Below, one piece after another: positions 11,201 to 22,559 of a stretch of 64,000 nt of DNA (the stretch's first letter is position 1; each line of letters starts with the position of its first letter). The DNA comes from Agelas oroides (taxonomy: Eukaryota > Porifera > Demospongiae > Agelasida > Agelasidae), in the NCBI GenBank assembly GCA_949130485.1, contig OX422192.1, positions 2,083,585 to 2,147,584 of the forward strand, given 5' to 3'. Below the pieces are notes generated by a model. The model was not told where the DNA came from. It searched no databases and worked only from the letters and a program-made list of their open reading frames with translations. The position numbers and the translations under genes were made by a program.

Positions 11201-13909
11201 GCTCTACTGAGCTCCCACCTAAATGTCTTAACCCGGTAATGAACTCCTTCCGGAATTTTATCTGATTTTGCACCTCTCCCATCCCTTTCCCTAGAGTTTT
11301 CAACAACTCTAGGGATTGGGATGGGGGTAGATTGGTGGTAACAGCCCTCGAGAGGTTCCTCATCACATCACTATGTACAAAAGAGCAAAAATACCACCCA
11401 TGTGAAGTACAGTACATGTACCAAGAGCCATTCTCAAGTCACGGCGTTAGTCCAGCCTTCAGGTTTTTTTTACCGGCCAAGTAGCTAGCTACACTACTGT
11501 CATGTAAACATGCTACCACAGAGGTAGTCTCATGCCCCGCCTGCACACGCCTCCCGGCGAGAAACGGTCTGGTGAACAAAGTCGAATTTCTTGGGCTTAT
11601 TACCCAAAAGTGGTAATGACCAATGAGATTGGGAGATTGGTAATTATTACGTAGCACTTCCCTTACAGCAGTAAAATTTGTTCATCTCCATTTGAGTATC
11701 CGTACTGTTTTTGAGCGGGTTGGTTGCAAAATGTTTTGATCATTGCTAGGTTACATTGTCGCAAAAGCATGCGCTAGCCCAAGAAATTCGACTTGGTTCA
11801 CCACACCGTTTTTCCTCGTGAGAGGGGGGTCTGGGAACGGGACTACCACAGAGGCATCACAGTTTTGGGGGTGTGGTCAATTTTGCCTTCATTATTAAGT
11901 GCATATTTGGTATTAAGCGCATTTTTCCTTGGAAATAAGCATATGCACTTATTTTCCTGAAGGTTGACTACACAATTTGATGCTGTAAAGTGTTTGTACC
12001 CTTCTGGGTGGCCAAGTAGTATACAGTATATACATGGATAACCTATACTAAAATTCTACTTCTCAACAGCTAGTAACTATGCATGTATCTTGTTTCACCC
12101 CAAGATGCAGTGAAGTTACAACCCCTAGGAAAGAATTTAATGGCCGAGCACATTAGCATGAGGATCTATTCTCAAGGTGTATGTATGTGTCGGTCAAGCT
12201 CAGAAATGTCACGCTGAGAATGTACCACTTATAAAATAAAATTCGTATTTTCCCCCATGCTTCTAAAGGTAAGAGCCTATGAAAATCACTCTTGCATGTA
12301 TTATGAGTCGACTGCTGGTATTATGAGTCACCGGGTGCTTTGTTGATCGAAACATTTTCAGTTGGAGTTCAAACTCTATATCCTAGCATTTTTATAACCT
12401 CTCTTTGTGCTGATAGTAATTTTTCTTCACTAGAGCACCTTCCATTCTACCATGGTATTAATGTTAACATACACAGTTCAGGGTTCATAATTTGGGATCT
12501 CTAAAATCATCAAACCTTGAAAAATACTGCAGAGTAAACACATTTTGATGGGAAAATTGTTAGATAATGGCACCTGTATGTACCCTAAATGGATGTCCAG
12601 TTTGGAAATTTTAGAAGTAAAGGTTACATGTGGACCCATAATACCCTCTGACTCATAATACCAGCATCTACCTTATGCTTGTTTAGCTACACACATTAAT
12701 ATGCAGTACTGTAGACTGTGAGGTTCTGTGAGCATCTTGGAGTGCGGCTTAGACTTGAAAGTATCTTGAGAAAAATCTGTATCTACAAACATGCATGTCA
12801 GTATCTCTTGAGTTACAAGAGCTATATAGCTCCACTGGTGCATGGAGAGCAAACGTACGGAATGTCAACTTCCACCCTGGGTGTCTTGGGTGCTGGGCCT
12901 TCCTGTGATGCATCTTTTTCCAACCTCCTCTTCAGTGGTGTTCCTGGGAAATACAGAAAATAAAGACTTCAAAGACTTTGTTTTACATAAGAAATAACAC
13001 TGTCTGTTTTCACTCAATTACAGCATGCACACTACATACATGGTGTAACTGCAAATTTCAAGAGACTTTCCAAGTGGCTGTTTTGTTTCATTGTAGAAAA
13101 AAGGCTAAGAAGATTCAGCAAGGTTAAGTAGAAGGATTTTCACCTTACCAGGGCTTCCTATCATCCACATTTTAGTATAGCTAAGCAACCACAGACATAT
13201 TACTGTCATGCCCTCACCCCAAACTTAATTGTTCTACTTTCATACTTGTCCTTTCTGAGAAATAAGTTCCGAAGAGAACAAGTTTGGGAGGGGGGGACAA
13301 CACAGTATTATGTCCAATATTTAGATTGCTTAGCTATACTAAAACATGGATGATGGAAGGCCCTGGGAAGGTGAAGGCTGGGGGCTTTGTTCATGCAGGT
13401 AATTACACAAGTCTACTGCAGTTGATGCACGCAGCGTACACCATTAGTCCAGTCCAGTGATTGTAGACAGCCTTTTCATATAGAGTATAGTATGTTATAT
13501 ATGCACAGTGGTTACAAGCTCCAATACACATATAGCAGACCAATCGATGTGTGCTGAAAGACTTATAAATAACTATTTTCTCAGCAAAATGTTTAGCACA
13601 GGCACCGCACGAAGTTAGTATAGTAAAATTCACTTCGCATGCAGTATCTTACAAAGTACAGGTACCGTACTTCAAGCTTGTTTTTACAACAATATAAGAC
13701 ACAGCCTAACAAAATGACTATCATCTTGTAGCTCTTTTAATGCTCTGTCCACTGATACTAGTTGCATTTAAATTAGAGTTTGCTGTCAGGAGCTATTGTC
13801 GCTAGAATTTAGTTTTCATTACGGACACAACAAACATCAATATTCAATACTGAAACAGATTCCCCACGGAAAAAACTTTACGCTACCCGAACTTACTCTG
13901 TAAGGCCAT
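8255..13909 (-). CDS. Five-exon gene of unknown function: coiled coil with C-terminal C2H2-like finger
   Basis: Model (minus): exons 13909-13897, 12943-12859, 11370-11178, 9615-9542 and 9350-8255. All introns are GT-AG, all phases agree, and the product is about 486 aa. The first exon contributes only MALQ plus one base, so the start is the least certain part. In order the protein shows a basic stretch (PLKRRLEK, possible nuclear signal), a helical region of about 90 residues, a long Thr/Pro/Ser-rich linker with a repeated GTTTQ-STSV motif, then a charged coiled coil. Within the coil are about eight heptads of the form E-x-x-R-V-x-x. A second coil follows, and near the end a finger C-x4-C-x14-H-x4-H (SCYNPAC ... 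IKHLNDKH). I do not recognise the family. A chromatin or DNA-associated scaffold is a guess. Intron 2 holds a MITE (11525-11845). Confidence 0.75.
10180..10375 (+). repeat. Dispersed repeat, inverted relative copy at 16310-16520
   Basis: About 200 bp is alignable with the reverse complement of 16310-16520. Shared landmarks are CTGCCAACACAC, a GCAAGCTA(T/A)GAGTGAGG segment and GACTAA-CTGAC at the end. It lies in the intron between exons 3 and 4 of the coiled-coil gene. Short frames in both copies are related, so this may derive from a transposon ORF that I cannot name. Confidence 0.6.
11516..11854. mobile_element. MITE with about 72-bp TIRs and perfect 9-bp target-site duplication
   Basis: The element body is 11525-11845 (321 bp). 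Its left end TAGTCTCATGCCCCGCC and right end (read inward) TAGTCCCGTTCCCAGACC begin inverted repeats of about 72 bp. They converge on the shared inner block AAGTCGAATTTCTTGGGCT and its complement. CCACAGAGG flanks it at 11516-11524 and 11846-11854. Long TIRs with 9-bp TSDs are typical of Mutator-like (MULE) families, but no transposase is present, so the superfamily is inferred. Confidence 0.92.
13118..13385. repeat. Foldback element in intron 1 of the coiled-coil gene
   Basis: The arm at about 13118-13200 (reverse complement contains TTGCTTAGCTATACTAAAA and GTGGATGATAGGAAGCCC) matches about 13325-13385 in inverted orientation. It was briefly attractive as an exon because one arm ends in CTGGTAAGG, but it is explained by the inverted repeat. 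Confidence 0.7.
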
Positions 13910-13989
13910 CAGTTGACTCTGGAACTATAGTACTGCTTTATGACTTGGAAAATCTCTCACTTCCGCGAACTCGCCTGCCAAACTTGGCT

Positions 13990-14668
13990 TAATCAACAAC
14001 TACTGTAAAACAACAACTTGAACAACAACCGAACTGCAAAACTTCAACCTCCCTGAACAACCGAACTGTAAAACAACAACTTGAACAACAACCGAACTGC
14101 AAAACTTCAACTTCCCTGAACAACCGAACTGTAAAACTTCAACTACACTGAACAACCGAACTGCAAAACTTCAACTACACTGAACAACCGAACTGCAAAA
14201 CTTCAACTACACTGAACAACCGAACTGCAAAACTTCAACTACACTGAACAACCGAACTACAAAACTTCAACCTCATTGAACAACCGAACTACAAAACTTC
14301 AACTACACTGAACAACCGAACTACAAAACTTCAACTACACTGAACAACCGAACTGCAAAACTTCAACTACACTGAACAACCGAACTGCAAAACTTCAACT
14401 ACACTGAACAACCGAACTGCAAAACTTCAACTACACTGAACAACCGAACTGCAAAACTTCAACTACACTGAACAACCGAACTGCAAAACTTCAACCTCCC
14501 TGAACAACCGAACTGCAAAACTTCAACCTCACTGAACAACCGAACTGCAAAACTTCAACCTCACTGAACAACCGAACTGCAAAACTTCAACCTCACTGAA
14601 CAACCGAACTGCAAAACTTCAACCTCCTTGAACAACCGAACTGCAAAACTTCGACTACACTGAACACC
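13990..14668. repeat. 32-bp minisatellite, about 19-20 copies
   Basis: Period 32: TGAACAACCGAACTGCAAAA followed by CTTCAACTACAC. Two higher-order variants (ACTACAC and CCTCACT/CCTCCCT endings) are grouped in blocks, suggesting local expansion. The first units (13990-14110) are degenerate. It sits just upstream of the start of the minus-strand coiled-coil gene. There are no unique spacers, so it is not a CRISPR array. Confidence 0.95.
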
Positions 14669-15254
14669 AGGCAACTGGAACGCAAATATGTCTCAAGGGA
14701 ACTTTTCGTTAATAATTGTAAACGGGCTAATCAAAATTGCCGCAGTGTTAACGAAACTGACGTCATCAAGGTCGAGGCTTATTCTATTGTAGCCAAGTCC
14801 CCACTCCCACCTCCACTTTCTGGGTCAATATTTGAGGCCCCCCTCATAAGAATAGGTTCTCCATACCGTGTTAGTCTAATAGCTGCAGTTATCCACTGCG
14901 GCCTTATGAAACTTTAATAATGAGAAGAATATTACTAAAATCAGGTGCAACACTTCCAGTCATCAGTTTAGCCGGACACTTTAACTAAGTAGTTATGGCT
15001 ACTGAAAACTGGAGACAATGAACAGGGCTGCTGTAACCTCAGGCTTAGCAAGAACTTGATATTGGATAAACATTAGACTCTTTTTGTGTGTGTGTGTGTG
15101 TTGTGCATGCATGTAGTCTACGCATCTCAGTTTGCTTAATTGGTGCATACAAGACCTATAGGAAAACAGGCTATGTATATAGGTGATTGAGGATTCCTAT
15201 TTTAGTTCAGTATCTATCTACCTAACACTCTTGTGTCTGCCAACTAATTTTGTG

Positions 15255-15335
15255 TCAGTGGCTGAGTGGATAAGATTTTCCTTCCAGTTGACACCACGAG
15301 GCTCACAAGGTGAATTTGCAGCACCTGTGCTCCCT
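15255..15335 (+). repeat. Possible tRNA(Leu/Ser)-like SINE head
   Basis: GTGGCTGAGTGGATAAG resembles the A box of a Leu or Ser tRNA. The downstream B-box region (AAGGTGAATTTGC) is degenerate. Probably a decayed SINE, not a tRNA gene. Confidence 0.3.
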
Positions 15336-15936
15336 GAGCCCTATATAAGTAGTGATCAAGTATAACAGAAACTACAAATCAATCTAGCAACACACAAACT
15401 GGTTGCTAGCCATGCACATGTTACATGTTGTATATAACAGTACTTAATAACAAGCTGCTGTCACATTGTTCATTGCTCCAACTGAACAATGAACTAAGTA
15501 GTTAACATCCTTTTCAGGGTTTGCTACCTCCCATTTTATTGCAGCTGTATGGAGACACGGGACAACTTCCACAGGCGTGAAAGGTACGACCACCCTGAAA
15601 TATACAGCTCATACTTATATACCTAAGAATGAGCTGATCAACTTTCCGGTTATTTAGGTTTAACTTTCCTGGAATAACTATTAATGTTACACATACTACA
15701 AGAAACAGAGCATGTATACATGTTTATAAAACACAACTGCATGCATGCATATAAAAATCAAGGAAGCCAACTTGAAGGAGCCAATCAACATGAAAGTTGT
15801 CTGTAAAGCAGGACTAGTCCTCAATAGCATAGCTAGTCACCAAAGGAGAGCTGTGAATGACCCACCACCTAGGGATTGAGAGACAAGAGAACAATAGGAG
15901 CACCACAAGAGAATTGCTACAAGAGCATAGTTTATT

Positions 15937-16220
15937 GTCTCGCAAGCCACACCCTTTGCAGAAAGAGGAAGGGTCTGGTCACGCTGCAACCATCGAGTTG
16001 TCGCCACGGCAGGAACTTGATGTGACCAATCAGATCCGCACTGCTCTTCGTAGATTGCATCCATTGTCATGGAGTACAATTACGTCACAACGTGTTTAGC
16101 GGATTTCAGCATCTTATTACCTAACCCCAATGGTTGATAATTGCGTTCCTCGGCGACAACTCGGTAGTTGCAGTGTGACCAGACCCTTCCTCTCTCTGCG
16201 AAGGGTATGGCTTGCGAGAC
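15937..16220. mobile_element. MITE with about 73-bp TIRs (GTCTCGCAAGCC family)
   Basis: The left TIR (15937-16009) and right TIR (16148-16220) begin GTCTCGCAAGCCACACCC and GTCTCGCAAGCCATACCC when read inward, with only scattered mismatches over 73 bp. A related fragment (AGTCTCACAAGCCACAC) lies at about 2316. No convincing target-site duplication was seen. Confidence 0.88.
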
Positions 16221-16309
16221 TAAGCACAGCTATGAGGAAAACTGTGACATTATATATAGCTGTGCCAATAGATACCTTGGTTACATGTATCTTATTGCAT
16301 GGCGACAGC

Positions 16310-16520
16310 TGTCAGTCTGGTTAGTCTGATTTCAACTGGACCATTTTCTCCCTCACTCTTAGCTTGCTTTGGCAGCACCAATTGGTGCCATTGCTCAGTG
16401 CATGCCCACACAAGACCCACATGCATATAGCTTGTGTGTTGGCAGTGACATGTTGAAACTTGTGCGATGGCTGTAAACAGTGTGAACCAGTCTCTCTGAA
16501 TCTTCCTCTTCAAGCAATTG
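16310..16520 (-). repeat. Dispersed repeat, inverted relative of 10180-10375
   Basis: See the copy at 10180. The minus strand has an open frame of about 70 codons here with a relative in the other copy. No family was recognised. Confidence 0.55.
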
Positions 16521-16614
16521 ATTGGGAAGCCATATAGAACAATGGGTAGAAAGGTAAATATTCATACATGAGCATCAACACTCCAAAAATTTCTTGGGAG
16601 ACTCTCATTCCCCT

Positions 16615-17027
16615 ACCTGCAGGGCCGGCGGAGCCGGTCCGGCTGCTCAGGCCATGGCCAGACCAATTTTTGAGACTTTCCAAGATTTTTCGAGCGGCTA
16701 CATGCTTGTGCAGGCTGGAAATATGCTTGTCGCCTGCAAGCTAAGTGCCGGCGATGCCAGACTAATGTAGCATAGTTCGGCCCTATAGCTGTAGCGTTCG
16801 TTGCTTGCCGCGGCTGCACGAATAGCATAGTTCGGTCCTGGCTGCAGCGTTCGTCGCCAAAAATGGCCTCAGAAGCCATCTCAGAGAATCAAATTTTAAA
16901 AAATTTCCCCTGGGGGAGCATGCCCCCAGAACCCCCTTGGTTACATTGTGCGTGCTAACGCACGCACTCACGTACAAGGGCCAGTAAGCCGGACCAATGA
17001 AATTTTGCTTCCGCCGGGCCTGACCTG
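16615..17027. mobile_element. Non-autonomous DNA transposon, 403 bp
   Basis: The body 16620-17022 begins CAGGGCCGGCGGAGC and ends with the inverse of CAGGCCCGGCGGAAGC. ACCTG flanks both ends (16615-16619, 17023-17027), which is a 5-bp duplication if real. The interior is GC-rich and contains a repeated CATAGTTCGG(C/T)CCT segment and a GGGGGAGCATGCCCCC palindrome. No transposase. Confidence 0.75.
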
Positions 17028-17403
17028 TGATGTGCTTACACATGCACTGGTAACTCAACCACTTCACCTCTGATGACTACGCTGTGCAATGTATCAAGTC
17101 CAGACATCGCTGGCACACGTAGAAACATAGTATGAAAGAGTCAGAATATTTCATTTTTTCATGCCAGATGCTTTCAGGTTTAAGGTCAAAAACACCTTCG
17201 GGTATCCTGGAATTTCTTGTTCTGAAAATTATTGTTGAGTATTGTTAGCTAGTTAGCATCAATAGTGACCAATTATTGTCCTACATGGGAATACCGACTA
17301 CAACACGACACACTAATGTCATAAAGAAGACTATATAATTATATATTAGTCTCAAAAGTGCTTACGGCTCAGTACTTATCTGATGGGTACCTAGTTCACA
17401 TGG

Positions 17404-20400
17404 TTAAATCATGTGTTCCCTGATGTCACGCGGACAATAAAGTGTGCACATTTGTAGCAGGAGAGTCTGGGAATAAGGCTGATGACAATATGGCAAGATG
17501 CTGACCTGCAAGATATGGGATTTATCTTCCCCCAAGGCTTTCGGACACTTGGCAATCACACACAGGCTGGGTAGAGATAACCCACCCCATCAGCAATATC
17601 CATGTGACCAAAAATCTTCAAGAGCTAGTAACCTAACAATAGAAAGAAAAGAAAGCATACAGATGTTGAAAAGACATACACATGTATGTGGCAGTCGCGT
17701 GTAGAAATCAAAGATATTCCATTGTGTATTTTGATCACATTGCTGCATTCAGAGTGCTGTATCACTGAACTAATGTTAAGGGGGGAGCTCATACACACTA
17801 CATAGATATTCATGTATCTACAAACCATGTGTGAGCCCTGCTCTTAACGGAAGCTTAGTGATACAGTGTTTTGAACACGAAAAAGTGATTGAACATGTGA
17901 CGAACATGTGATGCAATACTCTTCAACTGCTACACGGGACTGTCACATACACCATAGACACTCACTAACATGTTCTGTCAAGTATAAGCACTCCACCCCC
18001 ACCTCCCCCCCCCTCCCCCACCTCCCCACCCCACCACCCAAGCACTTACTTGATTAGCTAACACGCCAACCTGGTGACGACAGGCCGCCGCCCTCAACTC
18101 ATGTGACGACTCAAGGAGCGCATAGCAGCACATAGCAGCACAGACCCGTGCAAATTTTGTCATGACCTTTCATTGAACCAGTGGGCGTGCAGTCCTGTGC
18201 AAGACTAATTGAACATTCAAGTGAACATAAACATTCCCTTCCCACTTAATTTAGACTGAAACTCTAGTGTAACAAACATCCTCCTTGCACTGCAGGCCCT
18301 CTCTATATTTCATTCCTCACATAGACATTCAGTAGAGTCATGTCTTGAACATGTTTGTTGAAGACGGTCTTTTTCCTCATCACCAGGACAATCTCTTCAA
18401 TCCCTGTGGTGAAGAGCTAGTCAACTAGTACTACATGTATATACTATAGACCTTATAAGGGCTGAACAACTGCACATGGCCCATTCAAATGTCTGGGTAG
18501 ATCAGTTCCCCTTTCTATTGGTACTTTTTCTGCTAGCCTTACTATCTAACTATAGCACTTGGCTCAGCCTCACTCAAAATCATGTAGTAAAGCATCTAAC
18601 ATATTTTCCATGTTTGTATTGAAATTGGAACAACTCCCAAATACAACTGTTTGTGAGGTTTGGAAGGTTTTCAATAAGGATTTGGCATTATACGTACTGC
18701 TCTAATGAAAGGTATCTATAGTACGAGATTGGATTGCAAAGAGTGCACTATTTGACACAAATATATCGATTAAATCAAAACTGCAGAAACCTTGCTGGAG
18801 AAACAAGACAACACGACTATGTGGATACACATGCTATCCACTCACCGAATAGCAAATAAACATTTTTTCAGACAACTGCCTAGCGTCACTGGGAATGTTG
18901 GGTTAGAGCCTGGGAGAAAAACAGACACCTTGAATATCATTGACCTCTCATGAGTAGACCTAATAAAAAGACATACCTATGAATGTTTCAATGTTTGTAA
19001 GGAACCTCAATATCATCACGCCAACACTTAGTCTATTGAGCAAGACCCTCTCTCACCCTCCAGAAAACTGAGAGAGCTAGATGTTATTAGTATGCATGAA
19101 TGCTGACCAATCAGATCCTACTGTTCCATTTTGAGACAGTAGCAACACCTTGGCTTCAGTATGTAAGACTAATACTGGTGCAGTTTAGGGCTGCAGATTA
19201 AATAAGCTGTGAACAATGAATATCCCATAAGAGGGTAAACTTCTAGTTTCAAGTGTGTACAGCAGAAATGACATGTACAGTTACAATATCCCAGGTCAAC
19301 TGGAATTTGTGGCAACTACCATGGATTGCAGTTCCATTTGATTATCACGTATTCTGCGAGTGTTCAGCAAGGGAGGACTCATGCAAACTGCATGATGTGA
19401 ATTACGTTGAGATTCAGAAAGAAAAGTTGAAGAATACTTCCTCGGGAAAACTCACTAACACTCTATTTCTCAAGTGCAAATACCTACAATATACTGCCTA
19501 TGGCCTCACCATTATGATACCATTTGGCCAAAACTCTATTTCTCAGCAGTTAGCCATTAGGGGTTAGCAACCAGTCTTGTAAAACATGAACTGCCCTAGT
19601 GACAGGCTCTGCTTCTTGTCAGCGGGTTGTCTGTGATCTGGCAGACCTCAGGCTCCACTCTATTTTACCCACAAATCAAATTGGCAATTACAAGTCAACT
19701 AAAATTACAGCCTGTAATTAGAGAATTGGAGTGAGAAAGAATGTGCCTAGGATCAATCCAATTGTACAGCCGTTTCAGTAAAGCTTGCAACAGCACAGTG
19801 AAAAGAATAAAGAATTGATTGGTGATCTTAAGCAGTTGACATACCTACCAAGATCGACTTCTCCCATTAGGGTTTCCCCTGCTTGCTGCTGCAAGTTTTT
19901 ACTAAATGACTGGGAGTCAATAACCAGAAAAACTATGTAGCTTCTGTACTGTGTCTATTCTTTCATTCTTAAACTGTGGACCTCATCTCTAAAAACTTTT
20001 TGGCTTTTTGTTCATAAACATTTGTACATATGTATGAGTAAAGATGGATGTGGTTGAGGTTATTATTAGAAGTGGGCAACACCCGCAAGAGATGATTCGA
20101 TACGATACTCAGAGTATTTGCATGGTATATCGATACGATACGATACGATACTAGCTCTTCCCTTTCCCTTCCCAAGGAAAATTGTAATCAGTGCACGGTG
20201 CCAAAAAAAAATTGATAATACAGCAGCTACTCTAGGTTCTTGTTTACAAAGAGAATCATGTCCACATGCTTGGGTTTGATGTTACTTCCTCTAGCTGCCA
20301 CAACTTCACCAGCCTTTGAAAACAATGCGTCACGTCAGCTTAATTAAGTATCGTACCAAACTTGCCACAAACCAAGTATCAATACTATAAGTATCGGTAT

Positions 20401-21632
20401 CGGTGGTATCGATAATTCTGGTATCGTATCGCCCGTCTCCAGTTATTACATACATGGGGGTCTATGTTTTCGAGTTTGATTGCAAGTAATCAAAAACTGG
20501 AGGTGGGAAGAGCCTGGGAGTGAGTCTAGGAAAGGTGTGCATTTGGAGGAGGGGGGGTGGAGAGATGGGGAGCAAAAGCCAGATCCTTACTGTTTCTCAA
20601 TGCTGACTGCTGCATGGAGATAATGAAAGTCATTGGTGCTGAAGGCTCTGGCTTGTACTAGCATGGTAGGGAAGATGGCAAGTGTACCCCCCTCCCTTCC
20701 CTGTGCCTGACTCTAGCATAAATAGGTACCTCATCTGATGGCAACAGCTGACAAACACCCCTACTGCGCAGGAGGAGTGCCACAGGACGACATCTTCCAC
20801 TAGAAAGGTCACAAGTGGGCATGGAATGGGCATTGTGCGTGTGGGTGGGGTTGAACACATGATTTTACCGATCGGCACGACCGCTAGCCATCTGCATTCA
20901 TGCTTACTATGGTTAGCGGCTGGAAGCAATCGTTTTGTGAAAACAAGAGAGAGAAGAGTTTGTGGGACTGGAGTGACACTAAAGAAGTAAGTGAGAGAAT
21001 GAATGTGCAAGTTACAGGTAACTCTATTGAGAGGGGGGCTCTAAATGGGCACGGAAATTACTGAGCCTCAGTGCTAACTATGTAACCAACTGCAACAGTT
21101 GTCTTAGAAAATCGATTCCAATGAGACTTGGTATTAGCCGAAATACATCCTGCACAGTGTGACTGACCGGATAATAACATTCAGGAAGATGGCTTGTCCG
21201 TACATCTCTCCAAACTAGTTGCGATGTTTGACCACAATTGCTATGTACATCTAAGGTCTATAATCAGAGACTCTCTACGCGCAATATATGCAATACTTAA
21301 GCTGAAGCTGTATAACTTCCCCACAAATACGCTAAAAGCTTATTTAAGTGCCCAGGCTTCCTCTTTGAGTCCCTTTGTGATCAGCAAGGTTCATATAAGT
21401 GGCCAAAAGCCACGCGGAAGACAGCTAAACTTGAAAGTGTGCAGTAGCAAAAGTGCCATTTTCGTATTCTTTCTTTCTTTCTTTCTTCATTACGACTTTT
21501 GTTCAAACAAGGATAACTCAATCAAGCGCTCACCGTAATTTTAGCACGAAACTGATGCTCATCACAGCGGACAGCTCCACGACCACTCAGCGTCTTCATA
21601 GTTTCAAATTCAGCCTGGTCAATAAAAGCCAT
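17404..21632 (-). CDS. Tentative five-exon gene, about 153 aa, unknown function
   Basis: Model (minus): exons 21632-21534 (starts MAFIDQAEFETMKTL), 19909-19849, 18403-18321, 18166-18050 and 17505-17404 (stop TAA). All five junctions are GT-AG and the reading phase is preserved through every join, giving 462 nt. The N-terminal part (to IEEIVLVMRKK) looks helical and charged. The exon at 18166-18050 is Ala/Cys-rich (CAAMCCYALLESSHELRAAA). I do not recognise the family. Exons are small and far apart, and the last two are the least secure. A competing exon at 18909-18846 was dropped because it leaves the next exon out of phase. A transcript would settle it. Confidence 0.42.
17620..17945. repeat. 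Foldback repeat related to 47390-47660
   Basis: It shares CTGCTACACGGGACTG, a GAGCCCTG segment and TTTTGATCACATTGCTG-like sequence with the element in the PNKP intron. The two halves (about 17700-17800 and 17820-17940) are themselves partly complementary. Confidence 0.6.
17989..18040. other. C-rich tract, potential G-quadruplex on the minus strand
   Basis: About 50 bp of runs of four to nine C separated by A or T. It lies immediately downstream of a splice donor (18049-18044) of the tentative gene 17404-21632, on the G-rich strand of the transcript. Confidence 0.6.
20071..20445 (-). mobile_element. hAT transposon remnant with GATAC-rich ends
   Basis: The flanks are rich in CGATACGATAC (20095-20155) and GGTATCGTATCG (20420-20432). 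Between them the minus strand at about 20325-20222 reads DALFSKAGEVVAARGSNIKP then KHVDMILFVNKN. This matches the C-terminal dimerisation block typical of hAT transposases (pattern FS-AG-V---R--L-P--V--L-F---N). The rest of the transposase is missing, so this is a deleted copy. Confidence 0.7.
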
Positions 21633-21693
21633 TTACAACACTCTGTGGTTGCTGTTTGTTGCGAAGGACGCCATTTTCTAATTGTGTACGCAT

Positions 21694-21757
21694 GTGCACA
21701 TGTAGTCTCGTTCCCAGGCCAAATAACACGATCATGGGAACGAAACTAGTGCACAAG
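21694..21757. mobile_element. 46-bp mini-foldback of the TAGTCTCGTTCCCAG family
   Basis: The body 21703-21748 runs from TAGTCTCGTTCCCAGG to its near-inverse ending GGGAACGAAACTA. Flanks GTGCACATG (21694-21702) and GTGCACAAG (21749-21757) match at 8 of 9 bases, consistent with a 9-bp target-site duplication. Confidence 0.8.
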
Positions 21758-21996
21758 CAAAATCGCGAGTTGACCGTGCACGGCTGGCACGGTAGTAGTG
21801 GGCGAGGTTTATGAACACCACATAGGTATGGCGCTGCATTTAGCTATGAACCTTATAGCTACACTAAACAAGTAGCTACTCACAGCTTTAGTAAACTATG
21901 ATGCTACGATGGTCAGTTCTGCAGCTGGGCAGTCGTCATGCATGTATGTGATCGAAATTCAGTAACTGAGATTAACATCAAAAAAGTACAGAAACA

Positions 21997-22267
21997 AGAC
22001 TTAAAAAACATTAAAAATGTAAAAAGATGTAGGGATGGCATGCCAAAAAGTATGCAAACAAGGTAGGGATGATATAATAGTGAAGGTAAATTTACAAAGC
22101 CTCTATCCCTACATCGTTTTACATTACAGTTGCAAACTAATATGAAAACGATGCAGGGATGAGGCTTTGTAAATTTACCTTCACTATTATATCATCCCTA
22201 CCTTGTTTGCATACTTTTTGGCATGCCATCCCCACATCTTTTTACATTTTTAATGTTTTTTAAGTCT
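21997..22267. repeat. Near-perfect long hairpin, arms about 126 bp, loop 17 bp
   Basis: 21997-22124 and 22142-22267 are reverse complements with very few mismatches. A representative segment is GTAGGGATGATATAATAG and its complement. There is no ORF. It is a palindromic MITE or a recent inverted duplication, and a transcript through it would form long double-stranded RNA. Confidence 0.93.
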
Positions 22268-22326
22268 TTTATATATTATGGCTGCAATACTAGTGCAGAA
22301 TCTGGTTTACATATGGCTTTGTATAG

Positions 22327-22550
22327 TCTCATTCCCATTTTTCACTTCTCGTTTGTGATTACTTAGAGCTTCTGCATGCTGTATTGCATACTGTAAGTAA
22401 TTTAAAAGTGGCAGTAGGGAAGGCCTAGCCTCTTTCCCAGGCCTTCCCGGCTCCAGTTAGTCCAGTTTTTGTTATCACTTGTAGTTTTTGGATGCTGCAA
22501 GCAATCAAAACCGAAAATGGGGCCTGAGAATGAGGCAATGATTTTGTACT
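22327..22550. mobile_element. Degenerate MITE of the TAGTCTCATTCCCA family
   Basis: It begins TAGTCTCATTCCCA and ends CCTGAGAATGAGGCA. The interior contains two inverse copies of a segment with CAGTTTTTG-ATCACTTG. A related fragment (35640-35780) sits at the equivalent place beside the intact BOLA1-like gene, so the element was present before the local duplication. Confidence 0.65.
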
Positions 22551-22559
22551 CTACATACC

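Noticed and set aside
13990-14668. CRISPR-like array of regularly spaced repeats
   Set aside because: Units are contiguous without unique spacers and the DNA is eukaryotic; it is a minisatellite.
15546-15591. Possible plus-strand exon between a TTTTATTGCAG acceptor and a GTACGA donor
   Set aside because: Isolated, very short, and no partner exon in phase was found.
18846-18909. Candidate exon reading SNPTFPVTLGSCLKKC
   Set aside because: Good splice borders, but including it puts the next exons of the tentative gene out of phase; skipping it gives a continuous frame.
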